DNA from: Seison nebaliae
Taxonomy: Eukaryota > Rotifera > Pararotatoria > Seisonacea > Seisonidae
Direction: 5' to 3'
Assembly: GCA_023231475.1 (NCBI GenBank)
Contig: JALJEE010001448.1
Span: forward strand, 1 to 45,857
DNA length: 45,857 nucleotides
Shown here: positions 20,596-31,642 of the stretch, one piece after another
Layout of the letters: every line of letters starts with the position of its first letter
Position numbering within the stretch: position 1 is the first letter of the stretch
Notes under the pieces: model-generated
Database searches by the model: none
The model's input: only the letters and a program-made list of their open reading frames with translations
Told to the model about the DNA's origin: nothing
Made by a program: the position numbers and the translations under genes

Positions 20596-22370
20596 ATGTT
20601 ATGAAATCATTCATCATTCAATTATTTCATTTCCAAAATCATTTTCTGGAAGAAGAAACTTCCACAATTTTCATCATAACTGTCAAATTCCGATATGACG
20701 ACGATTTATTTCCTTTGAAATTCTCTAATATTCTTGTCATTCTCATTTCAAATTCGATGACGTTCCATTTTCTCCTTCATGTATAATTCTGATGGAGAAT
20801 AATAAGAAATGTGGAATGAAATCATTCTTAGCAGAACATTCATAAATAACTAACACTTCTCCGTCCATTTTATCATATACATTCCTTATTTCTCCTTATT
20901 CCCATGTTTCTATGATATTTATGGACAAGTCATGATAAATGAAGGGAATAATGATAGCATTTCTTCTGCATTTTATTTACTTTCCATTTATCATATTCGA
21001 ATGACCCAAACTAATCAATTAAGTCCGATAAGAGAAGATATCTACCACCATCTGATATGGTTGTGATGATCGACGAGCAGTTGACATAAGAATTTCTATT
21101 TGAACGAACGAAAAGTTCGTAGAAATGTTGATATCGAATTATCTTTGTAGATTTCGCTTTCGACACGTAACATGAGATGTCGTCTTCTTTTTCAATCATT
21201 CATCTCCTCCTTTCTGGCCCTCTTTTCTCACCAAATTGTTTGAGGATTCTTTTATAACGAAATACCTGAAAAGTATAATAATGAATTTCATTCAAATATA
21301 TTCCATTTCAACCGAAGAAAAGTCGCATATCTGATTCTCCGGAGAGATTGCGATGAAATAAACAACTGCAACATTTCCATTGTGAATGTTTAGTAATCAT
21401 GAAAAATGTCGATTAATGTTTGCTTTCCGTTTTTTTTCCGTCATCTACCGCACCTCATATTATCATTTACCATCATTATTCCTGATTTCTTTTTATAACT
21501 CGAGGTATAATAGTTCACTTTGGAAAATGATGATAAGTAAATAAGAATTGATAGTCGACAACATTCTCATCTATCATTTAATAAGAGAAATAACTGTCTA
21601 ATAATTGAGTTATATAACAATATATACCGGAAGTTTTTCAATATCATTATTCATTCTTCCTTCCGTCTCTTCTTCTTCTTCTTCCACTTCCATTATCATT
21701 TCCCAATATTCTCCCATTTGCCAATATTCGATCCGTGATCGATAATAAATGTTGAAGAACATTCAAAAAACATTCACTCAACGAATGGAATTGCATTGAA
21801 CCTCAACCTGATGATGATACCAAATAGTTTTTCTGTCTTATTAAAACAATATTATGTGCACAAAACGGTTTTCTTCCATTTCCTATTTTTCATTTTCCTA
21901 AAGGTAATTCTCAGAAGTTTGTTAGAAATTTTTTTTCTTAATTTTGCAGAAAGTTTTTTTCTTAAAATCCTATGAAAGTTTTCCCAATAGACTGAGAATA
22001 AAAAAATCGATAAATTTGTAACAAAATTAACCTGAAATCATTCATTAAATGGAGAACAAGAATTATGGGAAATTGCATGTTATTATCCTTAAATTTACTA
22101 GGAACTTTAATTATCAGTTTAATGGAACATCATTATCTTAACGGATGGAGTAGGGTGAGTAGACGGAAAATAAATCATTTTAAAAGAATTACATAATAAT
22201 CGCCATTAACAACAACAATACGAAGTGGCACCAGTTAGATGAGTTGTGAGAAAGAAATGATTTTTTAACATGATTTGTTTGCTAATTGAAAAGATATGAA
22301 GGAGTTGAAAGAAATAGAAATTAGTCTAATTAAGAGAATGTACAGTTATAATGATAATAATTGACTTTTA

Positions 22371-22712
22371 ATGAATCGAATAATTAGAAAAGAAATAATG
22401 ATAATTACTTTCGTCAATGGCCAAAAGGATATTTATATATATAAATATATCTCTACATTCTCACTTCAGAAAAATTCATTTCATTTCACACTTTCATTCA
22501 TTTGTTTCCTCTTTCTCTTAATTCAATTGCCATGTTCCCCAATTCGAGTGGAGAACGGGGAACACAACACAAACTCGTCAATAGTTAACCAACGAGAATA
22601 TACAAGGCGAATTCGCATCCATCAATTGTCAATCGATGCTTTGCATGTACCAAAGATTTCATGCGAAATTCTCGCGAAAGAGACAAATAAATTTATGTTA
22701 GAAATAAAATAA
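22371..22712 (+). CDS. Possible short secreted protein (candidate only)
   Basis: ATG ORF of 113 codons. Residues about 36-57 are strongly hydrophobic (FHFTLSFICFLFLLIQLPCS), followed by a polar tail with a dibasic-like YTRRIRIH and no further membrane segment. The hydrophobic part sits late for a signal peptide, so the true start may be a later exon border. The end, near a GTTAGA sequence, may also be a splice donor. No family is recognised. Chance ORFs of this size occur in such DNA. Confidence 0.22.
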   Translation: MNRIIRKEIMIITFVNGQKDIYIYKYISTFSLQKNSFHFTLSFICFLFLLIQLPCSPIRVENGEHNTNSSIVNQREYTRRIRIHQLSIDALHVPKISCEILAKETNKFMLEIK

Positions 22713-22829
22713 GAGAAGAAGGGAAATCTTCGTTAAATTCTTCGTTAATATTTCCTCGTTTCGAGAGGATGAGATTCGCCAACATTCTCTGTTTGCAAAT
22801 AAATAACGATTTTCCTATGGAGATTGTGG

Positions 22830-23009
22830 ATGTCCATCTGTCCGACATTTCTTCCATTTCTTTTCATCATTTCCATGAGTATTGTGATATTTGTTAGGGG
22901 GAATGTTCACACGAAAGAAGGAAACCTCTCCGTTCGTCCATTTGTAGACGATGTTCGGTTCGCAATTCGAATGATAATACTTCTCACTTTCCCCCTTTCA
23001 ACATCATGA
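22830..23009 (+). CDS. Possible short secreted peptide precursor (candidate only)
   Basis: ATG ORF of 59 codons. It begins with a good signal-peptide-like stretch (FLPFLFIISMSIVIFVRG), then a polar part (NVHTKEGNLSVRPFVDDVRF) and a hydrophobic end. It has no canonical amidation or dibasic cleavage pattern. Being so close to 22371-22712, it could be a second exon or a neighbouring peptide gene. Confidence 0.2.
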   Translation: MSICPTFLPFLFIISMSIVIFVRGNVHTKEGNLSVRPFVDDVRFAIRMIILLTFPLSTS

Positions 23010-26000
23010 CCATTCAACTTAATTGCTGAATAATAGTTCTACTCAACCATTTTCTAAAGATCTATCATTACCCAGAGAGAATGATAAGGTCACTAGAAAA
23101 TTTCGGATTTATCATGTTTAACGAATATCATCTCAATGGAAATGGTAGTTAATTATTAGTTTATTGTTTCTCTTAGCATATATTTTCATTAATAATCTAT
23201 TCTCCGTATTCTCATACATTTTCCTCAATTCAAAGGATTCCAACTGAACCGAACCTGCTTAACTGGCTAACTTCTCTTCCATATTTCGCCGAGTGAATCT
23301 TCATTTTTCTAGATAGAGAAATAATTATTATTGTTTGTTGAAAGAATGAAATGCAACTTTCCACATTCTCACCATTTCTATATAGACGAACTATCTCTAG
23401 AAAGTAAGCCTTTTGAGAAATACGTTCAAAATAGAGATGGAACGAATTTCTCCGACTAGAAACTGTTCCAGAAAAAAGAAGAGTTCCATACGATAATGAT
23501 ACTTTAATGCTTTGTTCAAGTCCTATCTCCCAAATTATTCGGAGTATAAAAAGAATTTTCACTTTATTCATTTTATCTCTATTCACATCCCATTCGTCTT
23601 ACGCTTATCAGACTGGTCAACTCATATAGATTGTGTAATAATGATGGTGGTAGTGGTAGTGGTAATGTTGTTGTTGTTGGAGTAGATGTTGTGAACTGAA
23701 TGAATGACATGTCGAGTCTTATCATCTAGTAAATTAATGAAATAGGGTCAGCTTCCTGTCAAATGAATTGGTTATGGCGATTTAGTAGCAAAAAATGTTT
23801 TTTCTATTGGTAATCTTTTTTCGTGGTTGCCAGTTAGTTAGTGTTGAACTTTTCTATCATTCATTTTCCATAATAACAAACTTTATTATTATTTGTTATG
23901 ATTACATCACATCACATGAACTGATAAATGTTTATAAAACATTTCATTTTTCTTGATGGCAAAGTGATTTATTCAGTTGTGAATATCTGAAAAGTTTATG
24001 TCAGATTTCATTTAAATAAAAAAAAATTATCAAATTTCTTATTCAAAAAAATAAAGAATTTTTCTCTGATTTTCTCCTTCTTAATTTTTTCATTCTATCA
24101 ATTTTTTATTTACTTTAATTCTCTCGATTAATGTTAATGTTGTCTCCATCAACTAATATGTATAATTTTTAACGAGACTTCAACTGTTCGAATGTCCATC
24201 TCATTTTGGTGATGGAGAAACATTTGATAATTGTTGCCTCAGAATAAAGTTTCTCTGTATATTTATTATTAAAATTATATATACTTAATTCCCCAGTTAG
24301 GAACAAAACAGAAAATTTTATTAAGTTGACTGCTTGTTCGTATGGAATTTTGCAGAATTAATTGATATTGATGGAAGTAGGATGTTGTTATGGGAAGCCG
24401 CAAATGATGAGCAAACGTAAAATAAATTTAATTATTTCCTATAACATTACCAACAAAAAAGGATAATTGTTATAGACATGGAAATGATTTAATAATGATG
24501 AATTGATTGTGATTAGATGATGTGCTTAATCTATGACGCTTTTCTATCACTTCTTTTCATCTTGTCACATAACGGATATTATACGAATCGAATTATAATT
24601 TTCTTATTGATTTTCTTCACTTCTTTCATTTGACGGCTCTCTATGAACGAGATGGTATGAATTAATTGATATTTGTTGGTTATCAACTGCTCTGATAATC
24701 TCTAAGGAAACGAGTAGTGACAAAAACGGCGGTTGGAACATGTATATTTGTCTCTTGAATTTTCAGTTGGGGAGAATGCATTCACTTAAATTGACAGTTA
24801 GGCGAGATTATTGTACTCTGAGAATGTGGGTAAGGTAAATAGAATTTCCTTTCAATAATTCAGTGCATTCATTACAGACTGTTAATATCGATTCCACTCA
24901 TATCACTAACAGTTAATTCATGAATTTTTCTTTTGGAACATTTCATGAAATTTATGTTAACTCATCTAACACTTTCCGTTCATATATGTAACATTTAGGC
25001 CCTCGTATTATTTACGATCATAAATTTTCCTTTAACAATCCAACAAACCATCAATATTTTAGCACATTCAAGTGTATAATATTCAGTTGTAGCATATCCA
25101 AATAAATGTTGCCAATCACAGACATTTAACTAAGGAAATGGAACGAAGTCGAATATCCATCTCTGTTATATTATGTTCATAAATTTCATTCAAAACTCAA
25201 ATTCTTTTCTTTTGAAAAAAAGAAAGCTTCAACCCACCACCATTTATGGGACCATTAATTTTATGATTAAGACCGAATTATGTCGGAATAGCATTGGAAG
25301 GAAATAAAAGGAGAAAAAAGATATATTAAAAAAAATTGGAAATGAAAGAAATCTTTCTATTATTCTTTTCCTTTTTCTTCAAATAATCGTTCTTATTTTT
25401 ATTGTTATTGATGTTGTTTTTATTATTAGTTTAGTGGAATTATAGCTATTTGTTCGATGGAACAACTTCATCAGCGATTTTATGACCAACTTCCGCTTTT
25501 CCATTTCTTTTGTCGTCATTTCCTTCCAAACTCTCGTTTCCAGATGACAGGATATACGTATTTATATTTACGTATATTCCGCTACACCGCAACACCAAAA
25601 AGAACAACAACAAATATAACGTCAATAAAAAATCTAGAATTTTTGTTATTTGATATTTTTCTTCAGTTCTCGAAAATGTTTCTTATCATTTCGGCTAACA
25701 CACAAGCCCAACATTGATCGAGTAAACTACCGGAATTAATTATTAGGAAGAACAATAGAACGTAAATGATTGAGACGTGACGAAAACGCACTTACCATAA
25801 TGATAGAGACAGGAAATGTGATGAAGATCTAATTCCTGAAAATGTTCAGATCTCAAATTCTATTATCTTCCTTGAATGAGGACGATAAGCATTGGCTGAA
25901 TGAATAATGATAATAATTATCCATATCGATTAAATTGGCGTTCATTCTTATTTGTTGTTAAACGTGTGATTTAATCACGAATACGTTATCATTCGATTTC

Positions 26001-26488
26001 CGTCATCTACTTTTGTAACAATGGATATATTCTAAGAAAATTTTCCTACTTTATGTCACAATTGATTTTTAATGGTTTCCTCTTTATTTCCCTAAAATTC
26101 CTCAAATTATTTCTCGTTTAACTTTTATTGGAGTTTAACAGTTCTCTAATTGTTGACTTTTCATTTGATTTGGTGGATTGGTATCTCAAAACCTAATCCA
26201 AATCTCCTAAGTGTTATTGTATTTAACATTCGAATTCGAAGTGATCCGATAAACATCTTTCGCTTCACTTGCACTCTCTAATCAATCTCATGTTTCGTCC
26301 TCATATTTCCATGTTCATTCAAGTGGTTGAATGATGAGCAATGTATATTTATTCAGATGGAGTTAATGAATCTGATTTTCATATTTGCCTAGAAACAAAA
26401 AGGAGATTAACCAAATGAATGAATCGCCTAAACGAATTTGAATGGTAAAACGAATTTTTCAGGAATTATTTCGCTATTTTAGATACGT

Positions 26489-26490
<2 letters not shown>

Positions 26491-26530
<40 letters not shown>
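26491..26530 (+). repeat. (GT)n microsatellite with GA tail
   Basis: About 16 GT dinucleotides followed by GAGAGAGA. A pure run like this is likely length-variable. Confidence 0.95.
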
Positions 26531-26531
<1 letters not shown>

Positions 26532-27305
26532 TGGTCGAATGTGAATAAGTTTTAGAAATCGTTCTTGTTATTGTTCATTCATATTCGGATGTATTTATGA
26601 ATAATCTTCTTATGAAATCGATCAATTTATCGTTCCAATAAATGGCTATCGTTGTTGTGGCTTTCTTTCATTCGAGTATCCTACACACATACCTCCTTTA
26701 CGTACCGCAATGAATTTCATTCAAAAGTTATTTGTGATATATATAATTTCTACGTATATATCTCCTTCTATTTGAATATTGTTATTAGAAAAATTTGGTT
26801 TATTTCGCTATACCTTTCGAATAAAGTCAAAATAAAAAGAAGGAGGAGGAGGAATAATTTCTAAGAATTCGATGAAACCTTTCTTTTTCTGCTACAAAAC
26901 ATGAGTGATCTGATTCTAATTCTCCACTGATCGATTCTAATCATCCTCTAATCATGGTAATCACTGATAATATTGTTAATTTTCTTTCGGATTTTCTTAC
27001 TAGATGTTTCGGACTCCGAAATTCGGAGTAAACTATATGTGATGGGTAGTCGTCGAAGAATCATTGTCGATGATTAACGATATTGATCAGATTCCATTCA
27101 CATCAACAGTGACTGGTTCTTAAGAGTTTGATGAGAATGATAATTATATGCGGCTAAATGAAGAATGTTCTCAATACATTTCTTCCCCCTACGCCACATT
27201 CAGTTCATGATACTATGTATATGCTAACTATCTTACACGTGAACATACCGTACACATATTGATAAGTTGAGATAAGTAAGAGAATGTACAAGATAAGCAG
27301 ATAGA

Positions 27306-27323
27306 TTGATAGATAGATAGATT
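27306..27323 (+). repeat. Short GATA repeat
   Basis: About four GATA-type units (gatagatagatag), non-coding. Confidence 0.7.
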
Positions 27324-28153
27324 CTTTTCCTTTCATTCTTTTTTATTTACATAACATCAGACGAATAAATTGTGTCAAGTCGTTTAATAGATAATGTACT
27401 CGTGAGAAACATATATAGACAATTTCGATAACATTTTTTATTTCTTTACCATATTTATTAATTTTTTAATTATTCTTTTTCTTTCTCAAAAAAAAAAAAC
27501 CAACTGACTCACCCGTAAGAAAGTTCGTCTTAATTATTTTCACTTTATTTCTCCTCCATTGCCACAACCATCAGAACAGGATTATTGTTAGGCGAGAAGA
27601 TATTAAGAAAGAAATTCTTCTTGAAATAAGGAATTACTAACCGATATAATAGATTTTGATAATCTTCTTAAGGTGACATCGTCATCTGTAAATTGACTAG
27701 AACGTATTTCTTTCATGGAAATTCTATTCTATCCAATTATCAACTTATTAAATATGGAAATCTCTCAATTTCTCCTTTCTTCTCATTTGAAATAAACTTT
27801 TTTTTATTGCGATCAAGCTTGAAAGGTCACTGAATGTCAGGAAGGAATTCCTCACTTTTATTGTCGCATTTTGCATGTTACCATATCAACTACCACAACA
27901 ACAAGAGAAAGAAGGAATATCAATAAAAAAAGATTTTATGAAAAAAATTTCTTTTTTTCTATGAGAAAATTATTCTCGAAATCATTTTTATATTTCCATT
28001 TTTAAGGATATCCGTTATTGTCATATACTGATATTTCTATTTATTTTCTTCACTCCAAATGTAGAACTTATAACTAAATCCTCTGACTGATTGTGTAGAA
28101 AAGTCACCAAAAAATTTTATGTCTCCAACTCATTCGACTTGTTCACGACAACG

Positions 28154-31069
28154 ATGAAGATGATAATTAGAATCGTTTTATTAATATTTCACATCAACAA
28201 CTCCTTCACCAGACAATTCAAATCCATCAATTTGGACGATAATTCAATTTACAATTATATTCCTGATTATCAATATTTGCAACCAGAAGAAGATGATCCG
28301 AATACAAATCTTCAACTAGATCGTCAAAATGATGATATGTTACGATTGAATGATAATAAGAATGAGAATTATGAAATGAGAAAATTATCAAGTGACAAAC
28401 AAAGATGTACAGTTGTACAGGCGACAATATTAGATTGTAGCAATCTCCAATTATCGTCGATTCGTATGACGGAATTTAGTACAGATAAGACACAAGTTCT
28501 CCCTCAACAAGTTTATTATAATGGAAATAAATTAAAAGAAGATTTCTTTTTCGGATTGAAAGAATTTGATGTTCGTGGAATCTCAGTATTGTTTGGTCAA
28601 ACGAGTGAATTATATTTGGATTATAATCAGATATCATATCTAAATCGTTCGTTTACGGAAAATGTGGCTTGTGTCCATCTTCATCATTTATCGATGTCGA
28701 ACAATCGTTTGACGAAAATTGATGATGGAACATTTGATCGTTTTAAATCATTATATCATCTAGATCTATCGTCAAATCTTCTCGAAGAATTCCGTGTGAA
28801 TTTACCGAACAATTTGGAATATCTCGATTTGAGTGATAATCGTTTACTGAAATTTCCGATGGTGAAATTACCGAAAACTTTATTTCATTTTAATATCAGT
28901 TCAAATTCTCTCGAACGCTTAGATGAAAATGATTGGAAGAATTTGAATGGAAGTGGATTGATGTCATCAATTTGTCGAAAACCGAAAAAATTAAAGAGAA
29001 ACGAAAAGAAATGTGTTCTAGATTTCAATCGTAATTTATGGAAATGTGATTGTCATGGACGAATTATCGTTTATCTTCTCAAACAATTTCAAGAGATCTC
29101 GTCGATAGTATCGACAGCGATATGTGATTATCCACATCCTCTCAAATATGGCGGTCATACGATGGTGAGTTTAGATCCGATTAAAACATTAACTTGTCCC
29201 ATTCAATTTCAACGACGGAAACATATTCAATTTTCTATTGGTGAGAAGAAATCGTTGTCATTGTCATGCAATGTATATGGTGATCCACCACCAAAAATTA
29301 TCTGGTTACAAAATGGTGAGCCGATTGTGAAAACGTATATGGAGGAAAGAGATGAAATAACTGTTCGTGAAACGTATGTGAATGAACAGAAAACGAATAA
29401 GACGAGTATTCTTCATATCGGTAGAATTCATACGGAATCAGCTGGAAATTATACTTGTATGGCAGGATTCGATTTCGAACAAGAATCGCAATATCAAAAG
29501 ATTTTTTATCTTGTAAATGTTGAATCGACACCATCGACGGTCATTCTGAAACAATTAGCAGCTGCTGGTTTATCGAAGAATGTCATTATTGTGATATCGT
29601 GTATCATTCTCTTATTATTGATCTTTTTGATCATGTTCATTTGTATAAGAAAATTCTTCTCACATTTAACAATTTTCGGATGTTACGCAAAAAAGATGGA
29701 GAAGAAGAAAACGAAGAAATCTAATCGACAATATTCCCAATCGAAACATGATGAGATTGAACATACGAATAAAGGTTTATTGGCAATTGGTGATCCTGAC
29801 AATTTACAATTAATTGGAAATGATTCGAATGGTTTAATGTTTCCACCACCACCACCATCTTCCGATTTGAATGGAGCCGATTCGGGTAATGGAACGGAAT
29901 TTACTACATCTGACGGTTCGGAATCGAATGCAGCAATTCCTGGAAATATTTTGAATAATAATATTATTAATAACGGTTCTGCATATTATGGTGATAATGT
30001 CGATAATGTTATACCGACACAAATTTACATTTCACCAGTACCTTGTTCGTCAACTCCAGAAACATTAATTCCAGTTATATCCAATACTAATCATTCCCAA
30101 TGTCTTCAATATGGTAATGGTCAATGTAATTGTCAAACGATGTTACATCCTCAACATCTTCAACAAGCACAACAACAACAACAACAACAACAACAGTTAT
30201 GTAATGATCAAATGATGATGTTATCACAATCAGGTACATTGAGTCATTCAAGATCATTACAACAAAATCAAATAATCGATCAAGCTGGAATTGCACATCC
30301 AGTTCATCCTACTCAAACTCTCAATCATTCGACGTATCATCTTCCTTCCAATTATTATACGATGCAACAACGTTATCCTAATCAATTCGTTAATTTACAA
30401 CAGAATCCACATTCATTATTAGACGAAGACGTAACGGAAGATGTGACAGCTTATCAAGACATTCGTTATGGAGAGTATAAGAAGAAATCGAATAAAAATG
30501 ATGATAGAGAATCATCAATAAATGATAATAACAATAACATTCATAGTGAATCGTCAACTAATCAAGATTACGAATATCTTCATCAACAACATCAGAAATA
30601 TCCGAAATCGATGCATGTCGATACGGGAAGTAGTAGTTTAGGAGAAGGAAATACATCAACACAAATTTCAAGTTGTACTAAATCATCTCAATTAAATGAT
30701 GAAGGGACATCATCCTCCTCCATCACTACTACCACCAATAACAGTCCACAATACAAAAGTCGTCATATCGACGATGTGGACGATAATGGTGATGTAATGG
30801 AAGATGAAACTACACCAATCACGTCATCAGTGACAGCGTATTCGGAAGAGACTTCATCTGCAACGTCTCCGTCATCATCATTCTCTCCAACTTATAATCA
30901 TCCAATGAGCTACATCTCTAATCAGCCACTACTCTCCGCCAGTTCGACAACCACATCTGCATTGAGTCAACCCTTCATCGACGTTCCACAACGACGATCG
31001 AGACAATCAGCATTATCGAAAAAATTTCAGAAGAAACACGAAAAGAAACCGCAGGAAACTGATATTTAA
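28154..31069 (+). CDS. LRR and Ig single-pass membrane protein, Kekkon-like
   Basis: The ORF is open further upstream, but the first ATG is at 28154 and begins a signal peptide (MKMIIRIVLLIFHINNSFT); 971 residues. Order: acidic Asn/Asp-rich linker; an N-terminal Cys cap (RCTVVQATILDC, about 108-119); about five leucine-rich repeats (LYLDYNQIS, LSMSNNRL, LDLSSNLL, LDLSDNRL, FNISSNSL); a C-terminal Cys cap (LWKCDCHG, Cys298); one Ig domain with Cys372 and Cys435 (SAGNYTC); a transmembrane helix about 477-500; and a cytoplasmic tail of about 470 residues rich in Gln, Asn and Ser, with a polyQ run. LRR-Ig-TM is the Kekkon/LRIG-like layout; in flies Kekkon proteins modulate EGF and BMP receptor signalling. 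The tail lacks anything I recognise, so orthology to a given Kekkon is not claimed. No introns are evident. Confidence 0.85.
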   Translation: MKMIIRIVLLIFHINNSFTRQFKSINLDDNSIYNYIPDYQYLQPEEDDPNTNLQLDRQNDDMLRLNDNKNENYEMRKLSSDKQRCTVVQATILDCSNLQLSSIRMTEFSTDKTQVLPQQVYYNGNKLKEDFFFGLKEFDVRGISVLFGQTSELYLDYNQISYLNRSFTENVACVHLHHLSMSNNRLTKIDDGTFDRFKSLYHLDLSSNLLEEFRVNLPNNLEYLDLSDNRLLKFPMVKLPKTLFHFNISSNSLERLDENDWKNLNGSGLMSSICRKPKKLKRNEKKCVLDFNRNLWKCDCHGRIIVYLLKQFQEISSIVSTAICDYPHPLKYGGHTMVSLDPIKTLTCPIQFQRRKHIQFSIGEKKSLSLSCNVYGDPPPKIIWLQNGEPIVKTYMEERDEITVRETYVNEQKTNKTSILHIGRIHTESAGNYTCMAGFDFEQESQYQKIFYLVNVESTPSTVILKQLAAAGLSKNVIIVISCIILLLLIFLIMFICIRKFFSHLTIFGCYAKKMEKKKTKKSNRQYSQSKHDEIEHTNKGLLAIGDPDNLQLIGNDSNGLMFPPPPPSSDLNGADSGNGTEFTTSDGSESNAAIPGNILNNNIINNGSAYYGDNVDNVIPTQIYISPVPCSSTPETLIPVISNTNHSQCLQYGNGQCNCQTMLHPQHLQQAQQQQQQQQQLCNDQMMMLSQSGTLSHSRSLQQNQIIDQAGIAHPVHPTQTLNHSTYHLPSNYYTMQQRYPNQFVNLQQNPHSLLDEDVTEDVTAYQDIRYGEYKKKSNKNDDRESSINDNNNNIHSESSTNQDYEYLHQQHQKYPKSMHVDTGSSSLGEGNTSTQISSCTKSSQLNDEGTSSSSITTTTNNSPQYKSRHIDDVDDNGDVMEDETTPITSSVTAYSEETSSATSPSSSFSPTYNHPMSYISNQPLLSASSTTTSALSQPFIDVPQRRSRQSALSKKFQKKHEKKPQETDI
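30167..30196 (+). repeat. CAA repeat coding polyglutamine
   Basis: In-frame CAA array in the cytoplasmic tail of the LRR-Ig protein, giving about nine to ten Gln in a row. Confidence 0.85.
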
Positions 31070-31642
31070 TTTCGTTTTAGCTTCTCTCCATCTGATTGAC
31101 ACTCAAGTTTTCTTTATATCAAATTTTCAGTTTTCCTTTTTTTATTCTCTAATTATTCTTCATATCTTCAAATTATTATTATTATTATTTGTATATAAAA
31201 GAAAATGAAAATTGTTTTTTATTCTCAACAACATCTGCTCAATTAGAGGAATCTCCGTAAGAAAAAGCTTAATTAATAATTATTGATTTAATTCAAATAA
31301 TTATCGGAAGTGTTAATAAGTTCGAGTTGACAAAAATCGACATAGAGAAGGAGAGAGAAAGAGATGAAATTCGTAAAGATGAATATAAAGACATCTATAA
31401 TATATACTTTACAATAAAGAATAAACAAGAATGTAAGAGGTAAACATGTACTTTGTACATCAATCATATTAGATGAGATGAGAAATGGATAAGCTACGTG
31501 AAACGATGAGAGATAAGATATAATTCTGTCGAAGAAAGGACATTCGGAAATGAATAATTTTGTTTGTTGAACAAGAAAAAATTTCTCGTACTGAAACATA
31601 TTCGTAAAAAAAATCATTGTACACATTCCACCACAATTCAAA
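31070..31642. other. Spacer between LRR-Ig gene and MFSD6-like gene
   Basis: 573 bp, AT-rich. Contains the 3' end of the LRR-Ig gene and the promoter of the next; nothing else is supported. Minus ORFs here are chance frames. Confidence 0.4.

Larger units (their letters stand above)
20600..28090. other. 7.5-kb gene desert
   Basis: No conserved gene is seen on either strand. It holds short signal-peptide-like ORFs near 22.4-23.0 kb (listed separately), a small ORF near 22068-22199 (MGNCMLLSLNLLGTLIISL start), the GT microsatellite at 26491 and a GATA run near 27306. It could contain long introns, distal regulatory DNA of the LRR-Ig gene, or non-coding RNA; the sequence alone does not decide. 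Confidence 0.4.

Noticed and set aside
25457-25717. 86-codon plus ORF in the desert
   Set aside because: No signal peptide, domain or repeat; expected by chance over 7.5 kb.
30087-30296. Minus frame rich in Val opposite the polyQ region
   Set aside because: Shadow of the CAA repeat in the LRR-Ig gene.
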